Of a stretch of 64,000 nt of DNA, positions 1 to 13,856 are shown one piece after another. Origin of the DNA: Moringa oleifera (taxonomy: Eukaryota; Streptophyta; Magnoliopsida; Brassicales; Moringaceae). The position numbers and the translations under genes are program-made. Numbering within the stretch: position 1 is the stretch's first letter; every line of letters begins with the position of its first letter. Location: contig JAJFZO010000658.1 of assembly GCA_021397835.1 (NCBI GenBank), positions 2,425,501-2,489,500 of the forward strand, read 5' to 3'. The notes under the pieces were generated by a model, which ran no database searches, had not been told where the DNA came from, and worked only from the letters and a program-made list of their open reading frames with translations.

Positions 1-264
1 TAGCATGTGCTTGTGGCACTAATTGATTCCTACAATTTTAAGCAAAGCAACAATTCCAAGAGGAAATCCATTAGGAATCCAATCTCTTAAGCAAAACTCA
101 AAGACTATCATCATTTTGTTTTAGAAGATGGAAGCCCACTTTATAATTTCATGTCGTTTGTTGGATACTGCTCTAAAACCCTAAGAAAAAATAAATCCTT
201 AGTCTACATCTTAATCATAAGGTTCATTTTTTTTCCCCACTTTTTCTTTCTCAACATTTCAAAC

Positions 265-429
265 CTTATAATTAAGGAGTGCCTGCTGTTGGCCTCGCTG
301 AGTGACATGGAAGACAACCCATACACCCGTGGGGCGTCCTCCGAATCATCACTTGAGTCACCTTTTCCCGGGGGCCCTATTGTTTCATCACTCTTAATTT
401 TTGATTTTCCATTTGGTCCATCCAAAATT
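265..429 (-). other. Candidate unassigned exon
   Basis: An open frame on the minus strand reads a Ser/Asp-rich hydrophilic segment (SDDSEDAPRVYG and SLSEANSRHS). It is preceded by a T-rich stretch ending in TATTTTTATCAG, a good acceptor, and followed by AAG|GTTTGA, a possible donor. It could be an exon of a gene continuing past the left edge, or chance. I do not recognise the peptide, and no partner exon is visible in the first 260 bases. Confidence 0.2.
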
Positions 430-1302
430 CTGATAAAAATATGAGACGGTGTAATTAAATCGTGACAATTGGTTGCGAAAGACACATTATGATAACAAAA
501 GTTACTTTTATTAGTAATAACGGGTCCATGAGTTCATGCCCACTACTATCGTTATTATGGCAGTTTAAACGTTTACAACCTTTTCCTACTACATTCTATA
601 ATTTGTTGAATAAAAATAGTCACTAATAGATAAGGAGGGAAGTTTTGACTGGTGTGCTACATCTATCTGTTGGTTTTCCGTACACCATGTGTATAGGTTT
701 CAAACTCTTAAGATGCATGTTCATGAGAACTATATGTTTTTTCAAGATGTACAATCATTAGCAGACAGGTTTTATACAGTTCGTTCGGAAAAGGAAAGAC
801 TCTTGTTCTTGTTTAACAAACTTAGGTGACGAAGAAAAGGGTAGAGGAAATGCCTAAATTTATAGGTAGGATACTAGCGTCCTGGGCTTTCATGTCTCAG
901 TCAATTCTCTAAACATGTTTTTCTCTTCCAGGCTTTTACATCTATTTTGAGCCCATCCCATCACAGACAACATCATATTCTTGTTAGGATCTCTTCCAGA
1001 ACAAGTGCATAAATATTAGGAGAAATGCTGGTGAAAACAGCAATGAATTTATGCACTGTTAGTTATATCTTACTCCTGATCTAACCGACAGTTTGGATGT
1101 ACAAAGGTTTAGAATTTTTCTAATACACATCTCCCATTCTATACTGGATTTGACCTTGTGTTCCCTCAACATGTAAATGGTAACGACTCAGCTTGTTTAC
1201 ATGTTTAAGTTATACTCAGTGAGAACTATGAGTAAAAAGATGAGCAAAATTATGTGGAACATTAACTCTATCTGCAGAACAGAGGTACCAGTTTTCAATT
1301 CT

Positions 1303-4300
1303 TCAGTCTGAGTGATCACGGAAACGGATAACTCTGTTGATGAAAGGCCTCTCATTTCGATATCTAATGATGAGAAAAGAAAGGTTTCAGTGATAAGGAT
1401 ACTTTCTCGAAAGGGAAAAAAAAAAGAAGAAGAAGAAGCCTATAATACCCAAATGACAAGCAGTTCTATGTTCAGAAAAAAGTTTAAAGCCCCAGAGATA
1501 CTTACATCACAATGGATGAGATGAAGAAGCAAGTGAACCCAATTGTAAAATGAGTTAAGAAGGTTGGCCAAAAATTCTTGTGGTCCAGAAATACTTTCTC
1601 TGAAATGAGGGTAGTTATGCCCGAGAACAGCAGAATTTTTGAACCTGATGGCAGGCAGCTCCAAAAAGAAAATGATGAAGTACCCTGTGGAGATGGAGAA
1701 GAAACATATCCAGACTAAGCAGAAATTGGTACAGAAAACTACAAGATTTAAAGGATCAAGCCATACCTGGAAGTAATGCCTGATGAATACAGCTGAATAA
1801 ATGATCCTCAGAATCATATCTTTGAAACAATTAAGAAACCAGAAAACAATGATATATGATTCTCAATCCAAATAATCCCTCTTATGGATAGAGCCAGTAA
1901 AAAGGCATCTGGAACTAAGAAAGTATAAGTATGCAATCCTCTTTATATATATAGATGCCCTTAAGAAGGCTTACATGTTATCTAACCAGATGTTCATTGC
2001 AGAGCTCAAACAGATTATCTAACCAGATTTCCTATGACACAAGAAAGCATGTGAATAAGCTGTTAACAAAGCAAAAGCCACCTCTGACCATAAAGGATAC
2101 TTAAACAATTAGCCAGAATTAAGCCCACTGCACCAGCTGATCGTATCAGTAGGACATTTAATGTTATGTATATTAATGAAAATATCAGCAATAAATCATT
2201 TGAGCGTTTTAGCTGATTCTCTGTTGCAACTGCATGCAGAAATGCCTCTGAAGTTCCTGAAAAACAAGACATATATAATACAAATTTCTGGCATCGTTAT
2301 CAAATCATAGCTATAAGATATTTGGTTGGCACCAAACATATAACCGTCAACAAGTAAAATCAAGAAGCTATTGTATTACTTATTACTACCCCATATATTT
2401 GTCAGACCAAAGAATTCATAATTTTCCATGTTTTCATACCTGAAGTAATTTCCCATTCATGGACAATAACTACTTAGTCAATGGGCTTGGATATCTGGCA
2501 ACTAAACTTTTTACCACCATCTATATAAAATATAAATGAGAGTTTTCTAGGGAGTTTCCTTCAGCATTATAATGGAAACTATAAAAATAGCTATCTTGAA
2601 ACTGCCTATTCATGACTACATGAGCAGCTCATTGAAAAGCTATCTAATAGAATAGGATAATGGTGAAAGTTGAGAGAGCACTTAACCATACATGATATAC
2701 AAGAAACTAACCCTAGGCTAATTGCAAAGTATCACCATTGCATTCTGTGCAGAACCTATCATTGCCAAAATGTAACAAAGATATAATTGCGAAATTGAAG
2801 TTACATCAGAAGACATAATTGACCTGCATGATGACAAGAGTTACTAACCATTCAAAGCCAAAACAATGATGTACAGGCAATAATATCGGAGGGCTGTCGA
2901 TGCTTCGCCATCACTCCATTTCTGACCATACAACAATCTGATGAGAGAGTATGAGTAACTTGGGCCAAATGCCAAAAATATAAGACCTACAAATATGAAA
3001 ATTTAGTTTGAGAGAAAGAAATGAGGATCTTTCCAAATGTTCTAAGAGGAGAAACAATTCAAGCACATAAGATCAATAAAAGGATAAAAATCATCATGGA
3101 CATAAATTTGGTTGTAAGCAAAGATCAATCAACTTAGAAAGTTAAGACAGAATCAGTCCATGCACTCCATGCTACTAATCTGTTAACAAGTAATTCTATC
3201 ATCATTTGGTCCAACACTCTGTTGAAGCATATGATCAGTCCACCATTCTTGATTCCAGAATTTTCCTCCTGGAAAAAACCGCCAAACAAGCCAATCCATA
3301 ACAAGGCTTTGAAAGGACATTGATTCAACACGAGACAAAAACATTAGAGATGCAACCGACATTTAAGCTACAAAAGTTGGGAACAAGAAGTTCTAAAGAA
3401 TGGGAGACCTCATAGAACATGGATCTGAATAGAAATGGGGAAGAGAAAAGACATTTAAAAAAGTAAACATTTTATGTGCTTCTTTTATGCGTCTAACAAC
3501 CTCAATAAATGAAAAATAAAAAGAGGTTTTAAAACTTGCTGAGAACATGCCACATTAAAATTAGGAAAAAAAAATGTCTTGCATAAATTAATATAAAAAT
3601 TGATCTCCAAGAAGCATCAAGAACCTTACCTTCAGCATTAACTATATCATGTATTTTCCATGGCTATACCTATAAGTTCTGAATCATATTAAGAATGTTG
3701 GAAATACTCCACCACTGTCAGTGTCATTGAGACATACTTATGTTGGATTCTTTCATATAATTACTTATGAACAATTAAATTCCATATTTTCCAGCAATGT
3801 CTGGATACACATTATAATATTGTCACAAATGTCTTCAATTGAAAGAAGACCAAGACGAAAACAATTCGATAAATAGAAAAGGAACAGAAAGTTTAGCATA
3901 CCGATTAATAAAACAAGCTTCAGAGCCTCATTAAGGCAAGTTCCTAACTTCTTGCTTTTTTGCAGGTGTTGTCCTGTCATATAACAGATAAGATACTTCA
4001 CTGCTCATTAAAGATAGCACCTGCCTATTCTATTAACTCATATCAGGAACTATAAGAGAGTAATATATTTCACATTAGAAGTGGGCACTAACTGCACATG
4101 CTTATGGTCATATAGATGCAATTTCTTCAAACAAAGGAGAGAAATAAACCTGATGCCGACCTGGCAAATGTAGTATATGAACTTTCTTCGAAAGGAAGAA
4201 ACACCATCCTCACCACTAAGCTCCCTGGAATGCCGTAATAATAAATAAGTATGCTCATATCAGTTGAGGACATACAAGATTAATCGCATTTCTCAATTAG

Positions 4301-7300
4301 AAAGGCAAAATTATTATCAGTTATATTTGTATGGTGTATCCAACCAGTACTCTTATGATGCATGAGAAACCTGCACAACCACTTACCTAATTTGTCAACA
4401 AGTCCATACACAGCTTGATTATATGGTGTATCCAACCACACAAGGACCAACTTTTCTCCCTCCTGAAGGATTAACTTTCGAAAGGATTGGAAGGTAAACA
4501 GCAGACACATGCTTGAGAGCTGCCTATCATAATCCATCACATTTCCTAGTCTGCCAAAGCACGTCATTTGCTCACATATTTGGACAATAAATTAACAGAA
4601 CATGTAATACTAGAATGTATAGAAGAATTGCAGAGGAATCCTTGAAGTGATATTAATTGAACAAGTTGAAATTACTGAACAGAACATGTCCAAGAAAGAA
4701 AATTCCACACCTGAAAGGGAAAAGATCAAGACTTCTAAATGAAGAAAAGAGAAGGAAATAGCCCCAATAACCAAGAAACAAGCAGGCCCCATATGCCGCT
4801 TGCGACAATCCAAAGATTATCCCTTTCTCCTGCAAAAATTAGGTTAAATATTGACAACTTGCATCTCTATGTAATGCATACCCATGTATACCATCAAGAC
4901 TTAGCAACTATGGTGTTATACCAAGCCTACATGATTCACTATAAATCAAGCAGGCTTTACAATGTCGAATTAAGCTTCAAAAGATTTGCCAGACGACAAC
5001 ATAAAAATAAAGTGAAATGAACAACATCATAGTATTGAATATTTTTTCCAACAACATATGAACTTCCGCCATTCAAGGAACAGGGTGGGAAAAAAGGGAG
5101 AAAAGTTCAGAGAGAGTGGGGAGGGAGAAATCGTCCATGATGTTGGTATATCATGTGGCAGCCATTGGACTCATACTTGAAAATACCCAAAAGCTTTATC
5201 AAAGCCCTAGCACATGCCTAATCTTATTCAGGTAGGAAAATCATAGGTAACAGAGAGCATTGACAGCAGGTGAGCAACTGCTACAACAGATATCCTCAGC
5301 AGACTTCAAATATAGAAACTCAGATCCATAGACCATCACAGAAACACTTCAAGAACTGAAGTTAATCACTCAATTAGCATTCAGAAAATATTTACATCCA
5401 TGGTCAAGCATTTGCGTAGAGACACATTCAAGGCATGTAAAAACAAGAATAAGATATAACTAAGTCAAGACCTTTACCGTGTTAGTGTGCTTCACAATGA
5501 GAAGGCACATTGTTATACAACGTGAAAGTGTAGCGGCTGTCTCAACCACCAACCGCAATTTAAGCAGAAGCAAGTTTTGAGAAAGGATATACAGAGGTTC
5601 AGCCAATAATTCCAATATGCATGCACAACCTGCCATATCAAATTAGCTGATCTCATAAACAAATTATTGTAAGGGGAAAAAATCAATAATAGAAAGGTTA
5701 TTCAAGCACCAATTCAGTCAGCCTGAGATCAATAATGCAGCTCATCAGCCTACTGTTTTTTTTTTGAGACATGCCAAATCTTGCCAATCAGATTTATCTT
5801 GTAACCAACATTTTCCTCTAACCTCATCATATTAATAACAGGCTACAACTAATTCATGCAAAACTCTTGCAACTGGCCAATAATTAAAATTTTATGAAGG
5901 AACAAAGCGTACTGCAGTGAAGCTTGGAATAAACACCACAGCTTCAGACAACCAAATGTATAATATCTGTATCAAAGTATGCAAAATTCAAGGCCATGAA
6001 GTTCAAGGAATAAGGTAGGCCTAAAAAGAAAATAAAAAAAGAGTATCAGAGTAGAAAGATTGATATATATGAGGTACTAAATATAAGCACACTAATATAT
6101 GGCTACAAAGGGAGTAATAAGGCAAGAGGCATATAATGACTCTTAACTTGAATAACCTAGTAATTTAAAGAACGGAATTAACTACAGTGTAATACCATTA
6201 ATCAAGATAGCTCGTGCATATGTGTCGGAATAACTTAGTCCTTGCCACCAGAAGACAAAAATGCATGCTGCAATTGTAATTGCTACTCCAAGTGGAAAGG
6301 TCATCCATGCTACCTTCAATAGCCTTGCTGCATTTTCTTCTGTTGAAGTACCATCACTGCAGCATAAGACAAATGGCATTAAAGAGTAAAACTTATGGCT
6401 AGGATCCATAATAAGGAAGGTTTCTGACTATTAGAAGAGCAAGCCAACAATCAGATTAGTAGATTGTTTCCTTTACTAGATCACACTCAACATTGCATGG
6501 GTGTCTACATTCCGACTCATGAAAGGAATAAACATTCATCTAAATTGACATAGATGAAACTGTTCTACTGGAAGTATGTTGTGAAATTTAATAGTAATAT
6601 GAATATTTTACTTGCACTGCATTGTATTTAAGTGTCTTCAAGTATCACTCCCCTTTTAACTTAAAAAGATTCAAATAAATAAAAGTAAAATAATAGTAAA
6701 ACTTTTAGCAACTGAACATAAAATTTTAGTTTCAAACCTGGAAACTAAACGATGCTTGTGAACACTTCCGGCAAAATTAAAGACTTACGACGAACAACTA
6801 ACATAGAGTCATGCTGTGATAAAACCCAAGATACTAGGCATCATGGAAATTAAGCAATGCGCAACTCAAATAGGTTCTGATTCAAATGAAACTTATAAGT
6901 AATATACATCTGAATTCTCACAAGCACAAGGATGCACCATTTAATATCAGCTCGCATACAGGCTCGTCGAAATCCCTCCCGACTGAGAAACAAGATGCAA
7001 GTGACAAAAAGATGAAACTGAACTGCATAGAGCTGCATGAGAGCAAAACAATAAGAATTCAGTTTGGATCAAAAATGAAACAAAACGCTAAACCCTAAAT
7101 GAATAAAAACAACAAATGATTAAGCATTCAATACACACATAGACAACCACAGATCCGCATGGAGATAGTAAAAGACGCACTTAAGTAATTGAATCGGAGT
7201 GCAAAGTTTAAAATCACAACAGTTAGATTTTTATTAACTTCAGTCCAGATTCTCAACCTTTTTGAATGAAATTTCTGTGCCTGAGTAAACAAATTACTGA

Positions 7301-7787
7301 AAATAAACAATCCATTAACAGACACTAAAATTTATACATATACATGTGTGCATGTATATATGCAAAAAAGTTAGATATATATAGGTTACCGCGTAATCCT
7401 CCACAGTGAGGTGCCTCACCATCCACGAATTGAATATAAATGGGATTCCTCTGGACAAGAACTGTGTAGCTAATCTCCAAAAGAAATTGGAAAAGAAACA
7501 TATTAGTTCTGCACGAAGATGAGGTTCCTTTTGCTTGCTTAGACAATGTAGAAATCAGGGTAACCAAGAATTGGAAGTTAGTTTGAGTACGAAGAAGCAT
7601 AGAGATCATAGTTACTCGTGTCCGCAGATTACTTTGATTCACTTTCTAGATAGAAACAGGAATAAGATTGGAAGTTATTAATTAAAAAAAAAAAAAACTA
7701 ACCCAACAAGTACTTGAAAGTGCGAGAGAGACTTGTACGGTCCCCATCTCGGGTCGTTTGAGAGTGAACCCCTGAAGCACTTGACAT
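1303..7787 (-). CDS. RFT1: RFT1-like ER oligosaccharide lipid protein
   Basis: This is the plant homologue of RFT1, a multispanning ER membrane protein required for N-glycosylation. It acts on the Man5GlcNAc2-PP-dolichol intermediate; whether it is the flippase itself is debated. There are fourteen coding exons: 7703-7787, 7390-7469, 6938-7032, 6196-6356, 5478-5629, 4711-4829, 4387-4550, 4150-4224, 3902-3973, 2849-2986, 2101-2256, 1767-1819, 1506-1684 and 1303-1363. They sum to 1590 nt, or 529 residues plus stop, and phase is kept at every junction. Family signatures include ATQFLSRGIPFIFNSW (exon 2), LYAVQFHLFVTCILFLSREG (exon 3), QEGEKLVLVWLDTPYNQAVY (exon 7) and GTSEAFLHAVATENQLKRSN (exon 11). 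Hydrophobic segments recur throughout. The start is the ATG before SSASGVHS, leading into SLSRTFKYLL at the first junction. The protein looks intact. The upstream neighbour on the right is RPL15, across an AT-rich spacer. Confidence 0.93.
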
Positions 7788-9714
7788 TTTCAAATTGGAT
7801 CTACTATTTTCCGCTTTTTACAACATGGTTCTGTTGTCCTTTATAAAAGGTTCCAACATGGAGATTTGAGCCGTGCGACTGGTGGGGAGCAAAGCCATCA
7901 AATGAAGCCCTAACTGGAGCAGGAATTCGGTAACTTAACTAATGAGTTTCAGATGGTAAGGACCGGATCGGAGCGGGCATCGGGTAGTTGGTAAGTAAGA
8001 CGAGGCAGGAAACCGAGCCGCAGATGGACTCCGTGCAGTTTAGAACATAAAAAAACCGGCACGCAGCCTAAGCATACTATGATACCAAAATAATTTACAA
8101 TATGTTTCATTGACAAGAATATTAATTTTTTTATTTTATTTCGTATAAAATTATTTTTTTAATATTTAATTTATTTATATCATAAAATTATAATTTTTTA
8201 AAAAATTTTTATTTTTTAAAAACATGAAATATTTATTTTGAAATGAACACTCAGAATTGCTATTTCGAAGTGAACCTTCGGAATTGTTATTTGATGGAAA
8301 CAAAGAATTGCTATATTTTTTTATTTCTAACATACTTTTGATAAAATTTTTAAATTACTATCATATATCTATATATATATATAATAACTTTATTTTTTAT
8401 TTTTTCAATAATTTACTAAAAAGAAAAGTATTATTATTAAAATATTAATTAATATTAATATTAATATTAATTTCATAATATTAATATTTAAAAATAAAAA
8501 TAATTATTAACATATTATTTAATTAATATTATTTTTATAATAATAACATTTTTTATTTTTAAATAATTTATTAAAAAAAGAAAAAAGTAAAAAATATTAC
8601 TTTTATTAAAATTTTAATTAATTTTAATTTTAATTTTATAATATTAATTTAAAAACAAAAATAATTATTAATATATTATTTTAATAAAAATTAATTAAAT
8701 TATAATTAATTTAATTGAAATATATACTAGTCTTTTAAACTTGCTTCAATTACTTTCCTAACTTATTTTTTGATAAACCAAACATAAGAAAATAAATTCA
8801 TATTCTATTTAATTTCAATAAACCAAACATAATAATACTTATTTTTTTTTTATTTTTTTCTTTTTTATTTTCAAAAAATATTTTTTCTATTTTACGAACC
8901 AAACATGTCATTAACAAGCTAACAACTGCACAACTCAAAAATCTTTTATCAACCTTTTACTCGTTATGTCCACAGTCACTGAATATTTCTGCTTTTAAGT
9001 TTGTCAATTGCCAGAGGTTATTCCATCAGTTTTCTGGAAGAGGCTGAAAGCAACCAATTCATGCTGCCCAACAAGTCATATTAGAATAAGATAAGAGGTC
9101 CAACAAGTCATATTAGAATAAGATAAGAGGTTAATACATTTGTTCCTTATTTATTGATAATTTTACTTCATCCAAGTTCATAAATGAAGACCTTTAAATT
9201 TCCTTCTAACTTTATTGATTTTATAAAAAAAATAATATAAACATTTAATCTAAACAGGATCCAAGCAAATTATAATAAAATTATATCACATAAAATTTAA
9301 TTAATTTAATTTTTATTAATATTATAAATTATAAAAATATCTTTGTTAAAAAACTCATACTAAACTCAAATAATTAAATAAAACCTCACATGATCAGAGC
9401 ATAACTGCCGGAAAGATTTCAAAAAAACACAGCAATCTTTTGCAGCTTCAGAGGTAAAACCAAAGGGGAACCTAATACATGAAAGAACTTTAAAAGAAAA
9501 GGCAGCAAAATGGAGTAGTTCATCAAACATAATATGAGAGGCATTTTTTGTGATTGTCATCAAGCCCATCTGAAAATAAATAAATAGCCTTACTGCTGGT
9601 ATTTTAACCATGTTCAACAAAACTAACAAAAATCGCTTTGTCTCGAAAGTACACAATCCTTCAACAGAAATAAAAATCAAGACAATAATAGAAACACCAA
9701 AGAGGCCTCTCAGA
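7788..9714. other. AT-rich intergenic spacer
   Basis: The first 200 bases or so are the likely RFT1 promoter and 5' UTR. From about 8090 to 8900 the sequence is very AT-rich, with many runs of A, T, AATATTAAT and TTAATT and no supportable gene. A tandem duplication lies at 9068-9131. The last 300 bases are probably RPL15 3' UTR. Confidence 0.7.
9068..9131. repeat. Perfect tandem duplication, 2 x 32 bp
   Basis: A 32-base unit beginning CCAACAAGTCATATTAGAAT occurs twice in a row (9068-9099 and 9100-9131) with no mismatch. It lies outside any gene. Perfect identity suggests a recent slip or unequal exchange. Confidence 0.9.
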
Positions 9715-11863
<2,149 letters not shown>

Positions 11864-11938
11864 TGTTGAGCTCCTCTGTTCTCGGGTTCGGCTAAGGAGC
11901 AGCGAAGCGTGATATCACTTTAGCCTATGGTGTCTCGA

Positions 11939-12093
11939 TTAGGGTTTTAGAGCATCAACATGTTTTGGTAATAAGACTGACTTGCCCCTGCCCCCAGTTT
12001 TGTGGGCCCATAGAGCCGTTGCTTCTCCCTCTGTGTTGGCCCGTTGGGTACATGGGCCGTGTTTCCCCAAATAAGTATACTGTTTTAAGCCCA
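11939..12093 (-). promoter_or_regulatory. RPL15 promoter: telo-box and site II cluster
   Basis: A telo-box (AAACCCTAA on the minus strand) lies at 11939-11947, about 76-84 bases upstream of the RPL15 ATG. Beyond it are several site II type TGGGCC/TGGGCT cores (near 12003-12010, 12052-12058 and 12087-12093). This pairing is characteristic of plant ribosomal protein and other growth-linked promoters, where TCP and telo-box-binding proteins act. Binding itself is inferred. Confidence 0.75.
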
Positions 12094-12099
12094 ATATGC

Positions 12100-13856
12100 T
12101 TTTTTTTTCCTTTTCTTATAATAAATTCTTTACTAAAAATAAAATGAATATATAAATCCAACAAATTATTGGTGCTGAAGAAGCAATGACCACATTGTAA
12201 TAAACTTATATAAATTTTTACTTTTTTAATAAATAAAATATAAAAAGATTATATTGATAATATATTTTTTAAAAAAAAATGTACATGAATTGTAATTTAG
12301 ATTTTGCGGTTTTAATTTTTTTAATTGTGTATCTAAAATTTTAATTTAATTCTATTTAAATTTTTTGTACAAAATTAATAATATTTGTATTGTTAAAATA
12401 TTTTAAACTTACTCAAATAAACATTTTATTTTATTTTTAAGTTTGTAGTTTAAATTTGAATAATTTTTTATTTATGAGTGATTTTTAAAATTTTTATAAT
12501 ATGAAATTAAAAAATATATATTTTTAATAGTCAACAAATTTTGAAATTTTTTATCATGTTAGTTGGAACATCTTTTTACGCTTACTTGAAATTTTAAGTT
12601 AAAATTCATTTTATAAAATTTTTGATTTAAACATCTTAATTTTTTTCATAAATTTTAAATTAAATTAAAAAATTTAAATATATAATTACAAAAATAAAAC
12701 AATAAAATTAAAATTGAAATTCATGCAAAATTTATCAATTTTTTTATGTATACCTTAATTTAATTCATCAAACTTTTATCATTAATTAAATTTAGTTTAT
12801 TCAAACATATATATATATAGAGAAAAGCTATGTAATCAAACTAAGTAATTAAATTTTGGGTAAAATGGAGTAAGCAACAAAGCAAAGTCTAAACAAACTT
12901 TGCTTACCCTGAACGCTATGTTACAAATTAAAATAAACTATGAGATTATTTTAATCTATTTATAAAGTTGACAACCTGACAACCCAATCTCCCATATAAA
13001 GTTGTCTTAATGTTATGGTATTCGATAAAAAGTTTAGGGTTTGATTTTGTGTGAGGCAATTAAACTTTGTAATTTTCTTTTTTCTGATTTTAAAATTCTG
13101 TGGGGTGGGATTATCTTCTTGGATTTTTCTATGCAGTGATGGGTACATTAACTTTTATAAAATACTAAATGGTAGATAAATATAAATAATATTTTATTTA
13201 ATGAAGACTTGTTCAAAGAATGTCTGTTCATTCATCTTTAGGGATTAGATCACAATCATAGAATTGAATTTGTTTTTAATCTATGTATATTACTCAAGCA
13301 ATTTATCTCTGAGTTTTTATTTGCATTTTGATTTTCTTTAATAATTTTGATGTTGATGGAGATATAAAAGATGGAAAAAAATAAAAAATTATATTTATTT
13401 AAATTGTACATAACTTTTTAAAAAATTATGATATATAACACTTTGATAAATTTATGAAATCATTTTTAATTTTAATTTTTTTACATATAAGTTATAAAAC
13501 TATTTTTCAAATTCTGAAGCAAAAGATTCAGGACAAACAGATATCTACAAGATCCTTATACAAAAATTCAAAATTAGAGGCTGTGGATTAGAGTTTTATG
13601 GGAAGTTAATTACTGGGAAAATGAAAGGGTATAAAGCCAAAACGGAGAACCATGGTGAAAACAAGAGCCTCTCTCAGATATCCAAAAGTCCGGGAGCATA
13701 AAAAACCCCGCTTATGGGAATGCTAAAATGTCTTAATTCTACGCAGTGGATATAAGAGGAATAGATAAAAAAGGGGAGCTAAAGCGGATCTGTGTGGTGT
13801 GTGCTAGATTTGATAGGCGCCTGAAGATAGCATAAACACCGACAGGAAAGCAAGGC
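12100..13856. other. AT-rich intergenic spacer
   Basis: This is the divergent spacer between RPL15 (-) and the plus-strand gene at 13857. Sequence from 12190 to 13500 is strongly AT-rich with A/T homopolymers and no coding signal that I trust. The final 150 bases or so are the likely promoter and 5' UTR of the gene at 13857. Confidence 0.65.

Noticed and set aside
1312..1524. Plus-strand open frame of 70 codons
   Set aside because: It is antisense to the last RFT1 exons, and no plant-like start context or homology is seen.
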